Assembly: GCA_045544615.1 (NCBI GenBank) | Contig: JAZPZI010000020.1 | Coordinates: forward strand, 1 to 64,000 | Source: CAKSFT01 sp045544615 | GTDB lineage: Bacteria; Bacillota; Clostridia; UBA1381 | Direction: 5' to 3' | DNA: 64,000 nt | Shown here: positions 7,355 to 16,599 of the stretch, piece after piece | Layout of the letters: each line of letters opens with the position of its first letter | How positions within the stretch are numbered: the first letter of the stretch is position 1 | Program-made: the position numbers and the translations under genes | Notes under the pieces: model-generated | Seen by the model: only the letters and a program-made list of their open reading frames with translations | What the model was told of the DNA's origin: nothing | The model's database searches: none

Positions 7355-8011
7355 ATGAAAAAAGCAGAACGGGCAGAAAGAATCCGCATAATACTCGATA
7401 GGCTCTACCCTGCTCCAAAGTGTTCGCTAAACTACGGAACACCTCTTGAAATGCTGATTGCAACCCAGCTTTCGGCACAATGCACCGATGCAAGGGTAAA
7501 TATCATCACCGAGTCGCTTTTTAAAAAATACCGGAGTGCCGAGGACTATATGAATGCCGACCTTGCCGAACTGGAAGACGATATCCGCTCGGCAGGCTTT
7601 TATAAAAACAAGGCAAGGAACATCAAGGAAACGGCAAGACGGATTGTTGAGGTGTTTGACGGCAAAGTTCCCGATACTATGGAAGAGCTTCTCACTCTCC
7701 CCGGCACAGGCAGAAAAACCGCAAACCTTGTCCTTGGCGATATCTACGGTCAGCCTGCCGTTGTGGTGGATACTCACTGCATCAGGCTTACAAACCGGCT
7801 TGGACTTACCACACAGACCGACCCGACAAAGATCGAGTTTGAGTTGAAAAAACTTCTGCCACCGGATTATCAGCTGAAGTTTTGCCACCAGATGGTTTAT
7901 CACGGAAGAGCTGTATGCCCGGCAAGAAGCCCGAAATGTCCAGAGTGTGATTTGAACGAAGTATGCAAATACGGCGTTAAATATATGAAAGAAACGAAAA
8001 AGGAGAAATGA
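7355..8011 (+). CDS. nth: Endonuclease III (DNA glycosylase/AP lyase)
   Basis: Removes oxidised pyrimidines and nicks at the abasic site. It shows the helix-hairpin-helix LPGTGRKTANLV with the catalytic Lys, the catalytic Asp in VVVDTHCIRL, and a C-terminal 4Fe-4S ligand set C-x6-C-x2-C-x5-C. At 218 residues it is family length. ATG 7355 is set by GGAGGTGAT at 7340-7348; the frame open from 7301 covers only leader. hinT follows within 3 bp, so the two are cotranscribed. Confidence 0.95.
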   Translation: MKKAERAERIRIILDRLYPAPKCSLNYGTPLEMLIATQLSAQCTDARVNIITESLFKKYRSAEDYMNADLAELEDDIRSAGFYKNKARNIKETARRIVEVFDGKVPDTMEELLTLPGTGRKTANLVLGDIYGQPAVVVDTHCIRLTNRLGLTTQTDPTKIEFELKKLLPPDYQLKFCHQMVYHGRAVCPARSPKCPECDLNEVCKYGVKYMKETKKEK

Positions 8012-8014
8012 AAA

Positions 8015-8356
8015 ATGGATTGTTTGTTTTGTAAGATAATAGCAGGAGAAATCCCGTCAAAAAAGGTGTATGAAGATGAGCTTGTATATGCATTTTACGA
8101 CATTGACCCACAGGCACCGCACCATGTTATAATCATACCAAAACTCCACATCAAATCGGCAAACGAAATAACAGCCGAGAACAGCAAGTATATTGCACAC
8201 ATCTTCGAGATTGTGCCGAAAATTGCAGAGGAACTTGGTTTTGCTGAGGCCGGCTACAGAGTTGTAAATAACTGCGGCACAGACGGCGGTCAGACTGTAG
8301 GTCACTTGCACTTCCATCTTATGGGCGGCAGAAGTTTTGGTTGGCCTGCAGGTTAA
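8015..8356 (+). CDS. hinT: HIT-family (HinT-like) purine nucleotide phosphoramidase
   Basis: 113 residues with an N-terminal CLFCKIIAGEIPS and the histidine triad HLHFHLMGG near the C-terminus, where the middle His is the nucleophile. The family hydrolyses AMP-linked phosphoramidates. The ribosome binding site AGGAG at 8001-8005 lies inside the end of nth, and the ATG is 3 bp past the nth stop. Confidence 0.93.
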   Translation: MDCLFCKIIAGEIPSKKVYEDELVYAFYDIDPQAPHHVIIIPKLHIKSANEITAENSKYIAHIFEIVPKIAEELGFAEAGYRVVNNCGTDGGQTVGHLHFHLMGGRSFGWPAG

Positions 8357-8383
8357 AATTTTTAAAATTTTTTAATAAACATA

Positions 8384-8413
8384 TTGACATTACGGTATAA
8401 TTTAAGTTATAAT
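8384..8413 (+). promoter_or_regulatory. Consensus sigma-A promoter of rpsU
   Basis: TTGACA (8384-8389), an 18-bp spacer, TATAAT (8408-8413). The ~75-nt leader then forms TCCGG/CCGGA (8457-8461 with 8476-8480), whose right arm enters the GGAGGGAGGGG ribosome binding site. This could modulate S21 synthesis. Confidence 0.75.
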
Positions 8414-8494
8414 AGACGATGTAGTAATTTATGGGTAGGTTATGCCTATTCAAACATCCGGAAGATTTTGATTGGCCGGAGGGAGGGGAAAAAA

Positions 8495-8671
8495 GTGTCT
8501 GAAATTCGTGTTAAAGATAATGAATCATTAGATAGCGCGCTTCGTCGTTTTAAGCGTCAGTGTGCAAAATCAGGTGTTATGTCTGAAATCAGAAAGCGTG
8601 AGCATTACGAAAAACCCAGTGTAAAGCGTAAGAAGAAGTCTGAAGCTGCACGCAAGAGAAAGTTTAAATAA
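8495..8671 (+). CDS. rpsU: Ribosomal protein S21
   Basis: 58 residues, the usual Firmicutes length: SEIRVKDNESLDSALRRFKR followed by the Lys/Arg-rich tail. Translation begins at GTG 8495 behind a very strong GGAGGGAGGGG; longer in-frame extensions cover the promoter. S21 helps 30S subunits engage mRNA. yqeY follows 11 bp downstream, the common Firmicutes pair. Confidence 0.95.
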   Translation: MSEIRVKDNESLDSALRRFKRQCAKSGVMSEIRKREHYEKPSVKRKKKSEAARKRKFK

Positions 8672-8682
8672 GGAGACAGCTT

Positions 8683-9126
8683 ATGTCACTTAAAGAACGC
8701 TTGGCCGATGATTTGAAGTCGGCAATGAAAAATAAAGAAGTTATCCGTAAAAATGTAGTACAGATGGTAAGAGCCGCTGTGCTTCAGGTTGAAAAGGATA
8801 AAAGGGTTACTCTTGATGATGACGGAGTTTTAGAGGTTATAGCAAAGCAGATGAAGCAACGCCGTGACTCTCTTCCAGACTATGAAAAGAGTGGCCGTGA
8901 CGATTTAATCGCCGAACTAAAGGCAGAAATGGATGTTTTGGCAGAATATCTCCCAAAGCAACTTACCCGCGAAGAACTCGAGGTTATAGTTGCCGAGGCA
9001 GTGAAATCTACCGGCGCATCGTCTGTAAAGGACATGGGAAAGATAATGGCTGCAGTTATGCCACAGACCAAAGGCAGAGCAGACGGCAGGATTATCAACG
9101 AAATCGCCAAAGAATTACTATCATAA
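8683..9126 (+). CDS. yqeY: YqeY/GatB-domain protein
   Basis: 147 residues matching the YqeY family: an N-terminal helical bundle starting LKERLADDLKSAMKNK, then a C-terminal GatB tail-like domain ending VMPQTKGRADGRIINEIAKE. The domain is found at the end of aspartyl/glutamyl-tRNA amidotransferase subunit B, where it binds tRNA; the free-standing protein's role is unsettled. It lies in one operon with rpsU and is closed by the hairpin at 9138. Confidence 0.92.
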   Translation: MSLKERLADDLKSAMKNKEVIRKNVVQMVRAAVLQVEKDKRVTLDDDGVLEVIAKQMKQRRDSLPDYEKSGRDDLIAELKAEMDVLAEYLPKQLTREELEVIVAEAVKSTGASSVKDMGKIMAAVMPQTKGRADGRIINEIAKELLS

Positions 9127-9137
9127 AACCGCAAAAA

Positions 9138-9165
9138 AGAGAGAGCATTTATTGCTCTCTCTATG
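9138..9165 (+). terminator. Terminator after yqeY
   Basis: AGAGAGAGCA and TGCTCTCTCT pair around a 5-nt loop 12 bp after the stop. The T-run is weak. Confidence 0.7.
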
Positions 9166-9182
9166 TGTTTTAATTAAACCCT

Positions 9183-9258
9183 GCTGGTGTAGCACAGTCG
9201 GTAGTGCATCTGATTCGTAATCAGAAGGTCACGTGTTCAAGTCACGCCACCAGCTCCA
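9183..9258 (+). tRNA. tRNA-Thr (anticodon CGT)
   Basis: A 76-nt cloverleaf with encoded CCA. The acceptor GCTGGTG pairs with CACCAGC. The anticodon stem TCTGA/TCAGA encloses the loop TTCGTAA, giving anticodon CGT (reads ACG). The T-loop TTCAAGT is canonical. Confidence 0.95.
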
Positions 9259-9288
9259 AAAACGCATCCTTTTGGATGCGTTTTTTTA
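9258..9288 (+). terminator. Terminator of tRNA-Thr
   Basis: AACGCATCC/GGATGCGTT with a 3-4 nt T loop and a T-run, directly after the tRNA. Confidence 0.9.
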
Positions 9289-9384
9289 TTCCATAAAAAA
9301 AACGCTTTCATCCTCCATTTTAACATGTCTGTAACACCAGAGAAAAAAATTTTTACATTTTTGTAATTATTTTGTTTGAATATA

Positions 9385-9426
9385 TTGATATTTGGGTATA
9401 TTTAGTATTATAATAGGGTATACCCT
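9385..9426 (+). promoter_or_regulatory. Promoter with TetR operator palindrome
   Basis: TTGATA (9385-9390), 18 bp, TATAAT (9409-9414), followed at once by the perfect palindrome AGGGTATACCCT (9415-9426) over the expected start site. A half-site GGGTATA occurs at 9394-9400 in the spacer. This arrangement is typical of autorepression by the gene it precedes. Confidence 0.7.
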
Positions 9427-9451
9427 AAAACATATCAAGGAGGTGGTGCCA

Positions 9452-10156
9452 ATGCTAAATAGCATTGTAGGCAGAAATCGGTTAATCAACCCCCTGTCCG
9501 GCACGGAGAAAAAAATCATCCGTTCTGCGACTCGTCTGTTTCTACAAAACGGATTTTCAGGAACGACGCTTAAAATGATAAGCGACGACACCGGCATCCG
9601 TCAAGGAACTATATGTTATCATTTTCATTCAAAGGAAGATATGCTCTATATGCTCATTCAGGAACTTATGGACTTCCACCGCAGCGTAATTAACGATATA
9701 ATCGACAAAACAGAGGATGTTCTTCTCTCATATGCAACCGAGATTACAGCGCAGATTACGCTCTGCGAACGGGATAAAAAGGCGTGGGATTTATATTATT
9801 CTGCATATTCCCTGCCCGGAGTATACGAGCTTATAAAAGACTTCAGCAGTAAGAAGAACTATTCTTTATATAAAGAACGACTGCCTGACTGGAATGAAAA
9901 TGATTTTCGAGTCAAGGAGAATATCGCAAGCTCCATTGAACTCTCGGCCTTTACTTCCCCATGCGACAGAGACTTTACATTAGAGGACAAAATCACATTG
10001 ATACTTGATTCGCTGATGATGCTCTATGAAGTCGCACCCGAGGAACGCAAAGAAACAATTAACAAGATACTGACTCTCGACTATATGAATATCGGTTTTA
10101 ATATGTTCGGGGAGTTCGTAAAAAGGCTTGATAACGACATCGAAGAAGAACAATAA
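9452..10156 (+). CDS. TetR-family transcriptional regulator
   Basis: 234 residues from ATG 9452, set by AAGGAGGTGG. The N-terminal domain (about residues 15-65) has the TetR helix-turn-helix: KKIIRSATRLFLQNGFSGTT, then ISDDTGIRQGTICYHFHSKED. The C-terminal helical region is a ligand/dimer domain of unknown specificity. The giant surface protein gene begins 21 bp after its stop with no terminator between, so the regulator probably controls its own operon with that protein. Confidence 0.9.
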   Translation: MLNSIVGRNRLINPLSGTEKKIIRSATRLFLQNGFSGTTLKMISDDTGIRQGTICYHFHSKEDMLYMLIQELMDFHRSVINDIIDKTEDVLLSYATEITAQITLCERDKKAWDLYYSAYSLPGVYELIKDFSSKKNYSLYKERLPDWNENDFRVKENIASSIELSAFTSPCDRDFTLEDKITLILDSLMMLYEVAPEERKETINKILTLDYMNIGFNMFGEFVKRLDNDIEEEQ

Positions 10157-10177
10157 TAAAGAAATGAGGCGAATATT

Positions 10178-13100
10178 ATGAAAAATTTCAGATTAAGGAC
10201 ATTTATGGCATATCTTTTGACAGTATGTATGTTCTTAAACATCACTCCGGTTTTTGCTGCCACAAATACAGCAGATGACGGAATTGAGTTTACAAAAACT
10301 GCAGTTGCAAATTCCGATGGTACTGTAGACATCACAATGGAAGCCTACACCACAGGCACAGTTACCACAAGCAACATTGTAACCCCGACCGACATTATAT
10401 TGGTGCTTGACGTTTCGGGAAGTATGGACTATGACAGTACAGTTCCTGTAAAAAACGCCACATTCAATTCGGTAAAAGGGTCATCCTATAGTTATTGGGT
10501 TCTTTGGACCGCATATGGCTTTGACGATAATAGCGAAGAGAATTACTTCATCAAGGACGGCGAAGATTATATTTATGTAAGCTATGTAGACCTTGACGAT
10601 AACAGATTCGAATACTATAAAGACAGAAACGGGAACTACTATTACCCAACCCTGTCAAGCTCTGCATCGAACAGAGAACATAACTACCCTGTAGTGGATT
10701 TCTATCAGGCATCAGATTATCTTACACATATGGAAATCCTCAAAGAGGGTGCCGATGCTTTTATAGCAGAAACTGCTGAGATGAACAAGAGCATTACAGA
10801 TGATTCTAAAAAGCACAGAATTTCAATCATCAAATTTGCTGATGACTCATATTATAACGGTTCATCATCAACCACTGATTATGAGCAGGCAGTAATCGGC
10901 GATAACAAATCGGGCAATACAAACTATACACAGGTTGTAAAGGATTTCACAGTTGTCGACAATAATGGGAAAAACGAGCTCATATCAGCCATGAACGCTC
11001 TCACCGCAGGCGGTGCAACCGCTGTTGACTACGGCCTGCAGCTTGCAGTTCACCAGTTTGGCAAAAGAGGCAACGAATCAGTCGGCAGAAACGAAGTTGT
11101 AGTCGTATTTACCGACGGTGACCCGACACACGGCAATTCCTACAGTTCATCCGTTGCCGGTTCTGCAATAAATCTTACAAAGTCACTCAAAGATAGTGGC
11201 GTTACAGTATATTCAATCGGCGGTGCAAATACTGCAAACAGTGCAATCGAGGGTGATGCATCGAATCAGTTCATGCACTATATTTCGAATAACTTCCCGA
11301 CCGCCTCCTATTCAAGCGGTACAATTACACCTGGTGACGGAAGCATCACTAAAGGTTATTATATGACACCAAGCGACGACAAAAAGCTTGACGAAATCTT
11401 CGTCGGTATCGCAAGCGAGGTGGGCTCATCCACAATCCAACTCGGGCCTACAGCAAGTGTTGTTGATGTTGTTTCGCAATATTTCACCATCCCCGATGGC
11501 GTGAACAGCATAAAGATAGAAACCGCCGACAAAACGGCTAACGGCTGGGCAAACCCTGAACCTTCAACACTTGTGCCTACCATACTCGGCGACAACATCG
11601 TTACCGTGACAGGCTTTGACTTTGATGCAAACTATGTTTCAGAAACTCCTCGTGGCGAAAATGGTGATTTCTATGGCAGAAAACTCATTATAACAATCAA
11701 TGTCACATCAAACTACACAGAAATTGATGCAGATACCGATATTATCGAGGCAAACGGTGGCGAAATCGTAACAAACAGCGGTCTTGCCGAGGTTGCAAAC
11801 TCGGACGGTGATCCTGTTGTTACTCACGACTCACCTACCGTTGCCCCGCACAAGGTTATATATAAGGTAGACAACAAGGTTACAAACACCTTCTACCGTT
11901 TCCAGAATGCGGATGTAACAGTCATTGGGAACCCTGAACTCGAGGGCCATAACTTCTCGGGTTGGAGCACACAGGATGTTACTATCAACAACGGCACATT
12001 CACAATGCCTGCAAAGGATGTTGTAATCGAAGGCACATTTGCAAAGGAAAACTATAAAGTAACATACCAGTACTCCGGTACACAACCCGCAGGTGCCCCG
12101 ACACCGCCTGCCTCACATATGGCAGAGTTTGAGTCCGAGGTATCAATCGTGACAGAGCAGGAATGGGATTCATCTCTTGCAGGTTATACCTTCAGCGGCT
12201 GGTATCCGCAGGCTACAGATATTACCATAACAAACGGCAAGTTCACAATGCCTGCAAAGGAAGTAGTACTTCTTGGTTACTATATTCCTGATTCGAATGT
12301 TGAATACAAGGTACATCACTATCTGATGGACGAAAACGGAAGCTACGATGAAGACCACCCTGACCTGATTGAAAACAACTCAGGCACACAGGGACATACA
12401 GTTCAGGCAGAGCCTGATGCGAACTTTATTTCACAGGGCTTTACCTATGAGCTTGAATACAGTTTGGATAAAAACGCTGAAACCGACCCTGCAGTCGATA
12501 CAGTAGTATGGGGTACAATTGATACCAATAATCCTCTTACACTCAAACTCTATTATTCAAGAAATAAATACCCGGTAACATATCAGCTTGAAAACCTCGA
12601 AAATCTTCCTGTTGATATCCAGACTCTGGCAACAAACCAGATTCCGGTCGATAGCGAAAGTCCTTACTACCACGGCAAGACCGTAAGAGTCAAGGATCCG
12701 ATAGCAATCGAAGGCTACACCTTCTCAGGCTGGCATGCTCATACAACCGACGGTTCGCTTGAGATAACATCAGGCACATTCACAATGCCTGCACGTGATG
12801 TTAAGCTCTACGGTTACTTTACAGCAAACACCGATACAGAGTACAATATTGAGCATTATGTTATGAAGGTAGACGAAACTGATGCTACCGATTTGAACAA
12901 CTATGAGTTGCGTACAACACGTACAGCTACCGGTACAACCGGCTCAACGGTTCACGCTTCTCCACTTCCTGAAATCATAAATGCAGGATTTGAATACAAC
13001 GACAGTATCAGTACAGCATCAGGTACAGTCGACCGTGAAGGTAATCTTGTATTAAAGCTTTACTACACAAGAAAACAATTTACGGTAACCTATAAATACG

Positions 13101-16100
13101 AAGGCGAAGTTCCTACAGGTGTATCGGTACTTCCTACCGACTCACAATTTATAGGAAAGTTCCCTGTAGGTGCAACAGTTCCTGTTTCACCGTCAGCAAA
13201 TGTTACCTACCCTGCAGACTATAACTTTGTTGGTTGGTACAGAGGTACTGTAGATAACATCATTACATCTTTCGAGATGCCGAATCACGATGTAGTAGTT
13301 ATGGGTCACTTTGAACCAAAGTCAGGTGTTCCATACATCATTCACCACTATCTGATGGATGAAAACGGTGATTACATCGACACTCCTGACTATGTCGAAA
13401 ACTTCAACGGTGTTGCAGGTCACAATGCTACAGCCGAATATCTGACCAACCTTCTCAGCGAGGGCTATGATGAAGATACAGATAAGGAAGACAAGAAAAC
13501 AGGCATAATAAAGGCAGACGACCCGAACACACCTGAAGACGAAACACTGGTACTTGAGCTTTACTATAAGAGACACACATACAAGGTAACCTATCAGCTT
13601 GAAAACCTTGAAAATCTTCCTGCTGATATACAGACTCTTGCGAAGAACAAGGTTCCGGTTGATAATGTACCACACCCACACGGCAAGTCGGTAACAGTAA
13701 AGGACGCCATTGAAATCGAAGGCTACACCTTCTCGGGCTGGCATCCACATACAACCGACGGCTCGCTTACAATAGCAAACGGTAAGTTTGAGATGCCGAT
13801 GCGTGATGTGACACTCTACGGTTACTTTACAGCCAATACCGATACAAAGTACACAATCGAGCATTATGTTTTAAAACCAGACAAAACTGATGCTACCGAT
13901 TTGAACAACTATGAATTACACACAACACGTACAGCTACCGGTACAACCGGCTCAACTGTTAATGCTTCTCCGCTTCCTGAGCTCGTGAATGCAGGCTTTG
14001 AGTATAACAGCAGCATCAGTACAGCATCGGGTACAGTTGACCGTGAAGGTAATCTGGTATTAAAGCTTTACTACACAAGAAAATCGTATAGTGTAAGCTA
14101 TAAATTCGAGGGTGATGTTCCTGGCGGTGCAACACTTCCTACCGACCCACAATTCGTTGGCAGCTTTGCAATGGGCACAACTGTTCCGGTTGCCCCGGGT
14201 GCAACTGTCAGCGGTTACAAGTTCATCGGTTGGTATAGCGGTACCGAAACAAATATGTTAGGCTCAAGCTTTGAAATGCCAAACCGTAATGTTGAAATTC
14301 TCGGTAAGTTTGTTGCGGAAACCAACATTCCTTATTCGATAGAGCATTATCTCCAGAAGCCGGGAACAGATGGCGATAAAGCTGACGATTATGTGCTCGA
14401 CACTGCATCAGTGGTTAAGCGTTTTGGCAAAACCAACACCGAAGCCAGTGCAACCTTCAGAGAGTTCCCTGGTTTCAGCTTTAACCACGAATTCAGTGCC
14501 GCACAAAACAGCAACAAAATCAGAAACAATGCTGAACTCTATGGTACAATCACAGGCGACGGTAAGTTTGCTTTGAGATTCTACTATACAAGAGAATCAT
14601 ACCCTGTAGAGTACGTGCTCGACGGCACACAGCCTCACGGCGTGACAGCGACAGTTCCACAGAGCTATAACACAGAAAACGAGTTTGATACAACTGTAAA
14701 TGTAAAGCCTGCACTCTCACAGGAAGGCTATACATTCTCAGGTTGGGAAACAACCGATGCAGTTGTTGATAACGGAACATTCACAATGCCTGCAAAGAAG
14801 GTTGTATTCAAGGGCAAGTTCACCGCAAACAATAATGTTCCATACAAAGTTGAATACTATCAGCAGAAGCTCAACACAGAAAAAACAGGGGTTCTTGACG
14901 AATATGAGTTGGTAGAAAATGATACCTTCAACGGCACAGGAACAAGCGGACATCTGGTTAATGCAACACTCCACCACTACGACGGATTTGCATTGAATAA
15001 CAGCAAGAGTACCTTATCAGGCTATATCCAGGGCGACGGCAACTTGGTATTGAAGCTCTACTATGACAGACATCTCTATAATGTAGAATATCGCTATTAC
15101 GGCGAAACACCTGCATGCGCATCAGTTCTCCCTGCGAAAAAGACAAACATTCCATTCGGAGCAGTGCTTGAGGTTGAGGCAGATGCTACATGTAGCGACA
15201 ACAAGCACCACTTCTCGGGCTGGACATCACCTCAGGTAATACCTGGTGCTGACGGAAAATATGCCGTTCCTAATGTTACCAACGAAACCAGAACAGTTTT
15301 CTTCTACGGAATGTTTACCGATAAACACACCGTGGAATACGACTTTAACGGTGGTACAGGAGCAGACGGCGTTGACTACTCAACAGTAGAAGTTCCTCAC
15401 GGCACAGTTCTTACAGTAAAGGCAGCACCTTCAAGAAGCGGCTACACCTTCAAGGGTTGGCTTGAAGATACAACAACCTATAATCCTGGAGACGACCTGA
15501 CTGTATCAAAGGATACCGTACTTGTGGCTCAGTGGGAAAGCAACAGTGGCGGCGGTGGCGGATATGTGCCTACCACCAAGTACACACTCACCTACGAAAC
15601 AAACGGTGGCGAGAGCATCCCATCCGAAAAGCATTCATCAGGTAAAACGGTAGCACTCACAAAAATACCGAAAAGAGACGGTTATGTATTCGAAGGCTGG
15701 CATCTTGACGATGCACTCACCGAAGACGTTACACATGTAAAGATGGACAGAAACATCACAGTCTATGCATCATGGGTTGAAGATAACGGAAGCGCAGGTA
15801 ACGGATACCCAACACCTGGCGGTCTTAACAACAAAGACCACTTTGCATATGTTGTGGGCTATCCTGACGGAACGGTAAGACCTGGAAACCACATCAGCCG
15901 TGCTGAAGTAACAACTATATTCTTCAGACTCCTGACAAGTGAACTCAGAAATGAAAACCTCACATCATCAAATCCGTTTGATGACCTTCCGGCAACTGCC
16001 TGGTACACAACAGCAATTTCAACTATGACAAAGCTCGGTATAGTAAACGGCAGAACTTCAGCAACATTTGTACCTGATGCTTATATCACACGTGCTGAAT

Positions 16101-16492
16101 TTGCGGCAATCTGTGCAAGATTTGACGATTCCGAATTTGAAATCACAGACGGCTTCACAGATGTAGCAGGACATTGGGCAGAAGCTGAAATTCACGAAGC
16201 AGCTGCTCACGGCTGGATAAGAGGCTATAACGACAACACCTTCAAGCCTGATCAGCTCATCACACGTGCAGAGGCAATGACAATGATCAACAGAGTCTTG
16301 AACCGTGTACCTGAAACTGGCGATGACCTCCATAAGGATATGATTCTATGGCCTGATAACAGTAATCCTTCAGCATGGTATTACCTGCCTGTACAGGAAG
16401 CTACAAACAGCCACGACTATACAATGAAGAATCACATCTACGAAAAATGGACATCTATCAATGTCGGTACAGACTGGACACAGTACGAATAA
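10178..16492 (+). CDS. Giant SLH-anchored surface protein with VWA domain and repeats
   Basis: 2104 residues. A signal peptide (hydrophobic core LLTVCMFLNITPVFA) ends near residue 28. A von Willebrand A domain runs from about residue 70 to 420, with metal-site DVSGS at residue 78 and VVVFTDGDP. A long chain of repeats follows from about residue 560 to 1870. These alternate FSGW-containing modules ending in TFTMPA (InlB-type/bacterial repeat) with IEHY/VHHYLM modules resembling MucBP. Gly-rich GGGGG precedes the last repeat. Three SLH domains fill the C-terminus from about residue 1884 (YVVGYPDGTVRPGN, then RAEVTTIFFRLL) and bind the protein to secondary cell-wall polymer. It is probably an adhesin. 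It lies in an operon with the TetR gene. Confidence 0.9.
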   Translation: MKNFRLRTFMAYLLTVCMFLNITPVFAATNTADDGIEFTKTAVANSDGTVDITMEAYTTGTVTTSNIVTPTDIILVLDVSGSMDYDSTVPVKNATFNSVKGSSYSYWVLWTAYGFDDNSEENYFIKDGEDYIYVSYVDLDDNRFEYYKDRNGNYYYPTLSSSASNREHNYPVVDFYQASDYLTHMEILKEGADAFIAETAEMNKSITDDSKKHRISIIKFADDSYYNGSSSTTDYEQAVIGDNKSGNTNYTQVVKDFTVVDNNGKNELISAMNALTAGGATAVDYGLQLAVHQFGKRGNESVGRNEVVVVFTDGDPTHGNSYSSSVAGSAINLTKSLKDSGVTVYSIGGANTANSAIEGDASNQFMHYISNNFPTASYSSGTITPGDGSITKGYYMTPSDDKKLDEIFVGIASEVGSSTIQLGPTASVVDVVSQYFTIPDGVNSIKIETADKTANGWANPEPSTLVPTILGDNIVTVTGFDFDANYVSETPRGENGDFYGRKLIITINVTSNYTEIDADTDIIEANGGEIVTNSGLAEVANSDGDPVVTHDSPTVAPHKVIYKVDNKVTNTFYRFQNADVTVIGNPELEGHNFSGWSTQDVTINNGTFTMPAKDVVIEGTFAKENYKVTYQYSGTQPAGAPTPPASHMAEFESEVSIVTEQEWDSSLAGYTFSGWYPQATDITITNGKFTMPAKEVVLLGYYIPDSNVEYKVHHYLMDENGSYDEDHPDLIENNSGTQGHTVQAEPDANFISQGFTYELEYSLDKNAETDPAVDTVVWGTIDTNNPLTLKLYYSRNKYPVTYQLENLENLPVDIQTLATNQIPVDSESPYYHGKTVRVKDPIAIEGYTFSGWHAHTTDGSLEITSGTFTMPARDVKLYGYFTANTDTEYNIEHYVMKVDETDATDLNNYELRTTRTATGTTGSTVHASPLPEIINAGFEYNDSISTASGTVDREGNLVLKLYYTRKQFTVTYKYEGEVPTGVSVLPTDSQFIGKFPVGATVPVSPSANVTYPADYNFVGWYRGTVDNIITSFEMPNHDVVVMGHFEPKSGVPYIIHHYLMDENGDYIDTPDYVENFNGVAGHNATAEYLTNLLSEGYDEDTDKEDKKTGIIKADDPNTPEDETLVLELYYKRHTYKVTYQLENLENLPADIQTLAKNKVPVDNVPHPHGKSVTVKDAIEIEGYTFSGWHPHTTDGSLTIANGKFEMPMRDVTLYGYFTANTDTKYTIEHYVLKPDKTDATDLNNYELHTTRTATGTTGSTVNASPLPELVNAGFEYNSSISTASGTVDREGNLVLKLYYTRKSYSVSYKFEGDVPGGATLPTDPQFVGSFAMGTTVPVAPGATVSGYKFIGWYSGTETNMLGSSFEMPNRNVEILGKFVAETNIPYSIEHYLQKPGTDGDKADDYVLDTASVVKRFGKTNTEASATFREFPGFSFNHEFSAAQNSNKIRNNAELYGTITGDGKFALRFYYTRESYPVEYVLDGTQPHGVTATVPQSYNTENEFDTTVNVKPALSQEGYTFSGWETTDAVVDNGTFTMPAKKVVFKGKFTANNNVPYKVEYYQQKLNTEKTGVLDEYELVENDTFNGTGTSGHLVNATLHHYDGFALNNSKSTLSGYIQGDGNLVLKLYYDRHLYNVEYRYYGETPACASVLPAKKTNIPFGAVLEVEADATCSDNKHHFSGWTSPQVIPGADGKYAVPNVTNETRTVFFYGMFTDKHTVEYDFNGGTGADGVDYSTVEVPHGTVLTVKAAPSRSGYTFKGWLEDTTTYNPGDDLTVSKDTVLVAQWESNSGGGGGYVPTTKYTLTYETNGGESIPSEKHSSGKTVALTKIPKRDGYVFEGWHLDDALTEDVTHVKMDRNITVYASWVEDNGSAGNGYPTPGGLNNKDHFAYVVGYPDGTVRPGNHISRAEVTTIFFRLLTSELRNENLTSSNPFDDLPATAWYTTAISTMTKLGIVNGRTSATFVPDAYITRAEFAAICARFDDSEFEITDGFTDVAGHWAEAEIHEAAAHGWIRGYNDNTFKPDQLITRAEAMTMINRVLNRVPETGDDLHKDMILWPDNSNPSAWYYLPVQEATNSHDYTMKNHIYEKWTSINVGTDWTQYE
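12562..14090 (+). repeat. Internal duplication, two ~500-bp copies within the surface protein gene
   Basis: The stretch from about 12570 to 13090 recurs at about 13585 to 14090 (offset near 1010 bp) with high nucleotide identity, including synonymous positions. Both encode the same succession: QLENLENLP, IEGYTFSGWH, TANTDT, DATDLNNYEL and REGNLVLKLYYTRK. The similarity points to recent duplication or ongoing homogenisation and makes repeat-number variation likely. Confidence 0.75.
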
Positions 16493-16511
16493 ATCCGGTT
16501 TTAAAAGACAC

Positions 16512-16548
16512 AAAAACCGTCGGGGAATTACCCCGACGGTTTTCTTTT
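16512..16548 (+). terminator. Terminator of the surface-protein operon
   Basis: AACCGTCGGGG/CCCCGACGGTT with a 5-nt loop and a T-rich tail. Confidence 0.9.
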
Positions 16549-16599
16549 ATTCTTTGTTCGCCTTTTTATGCTCTGCTACCCATTTAAATTCAATCTCTC

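Noticed and set aside
11359..16333. Several reverse-strand ORFs of 60-180 residues within the surface-protein gene
   Set aside because: Antisense shadows produced by the repeat-rich coding sequence; their Cys-rich composition mirrors the repeated sense codons.
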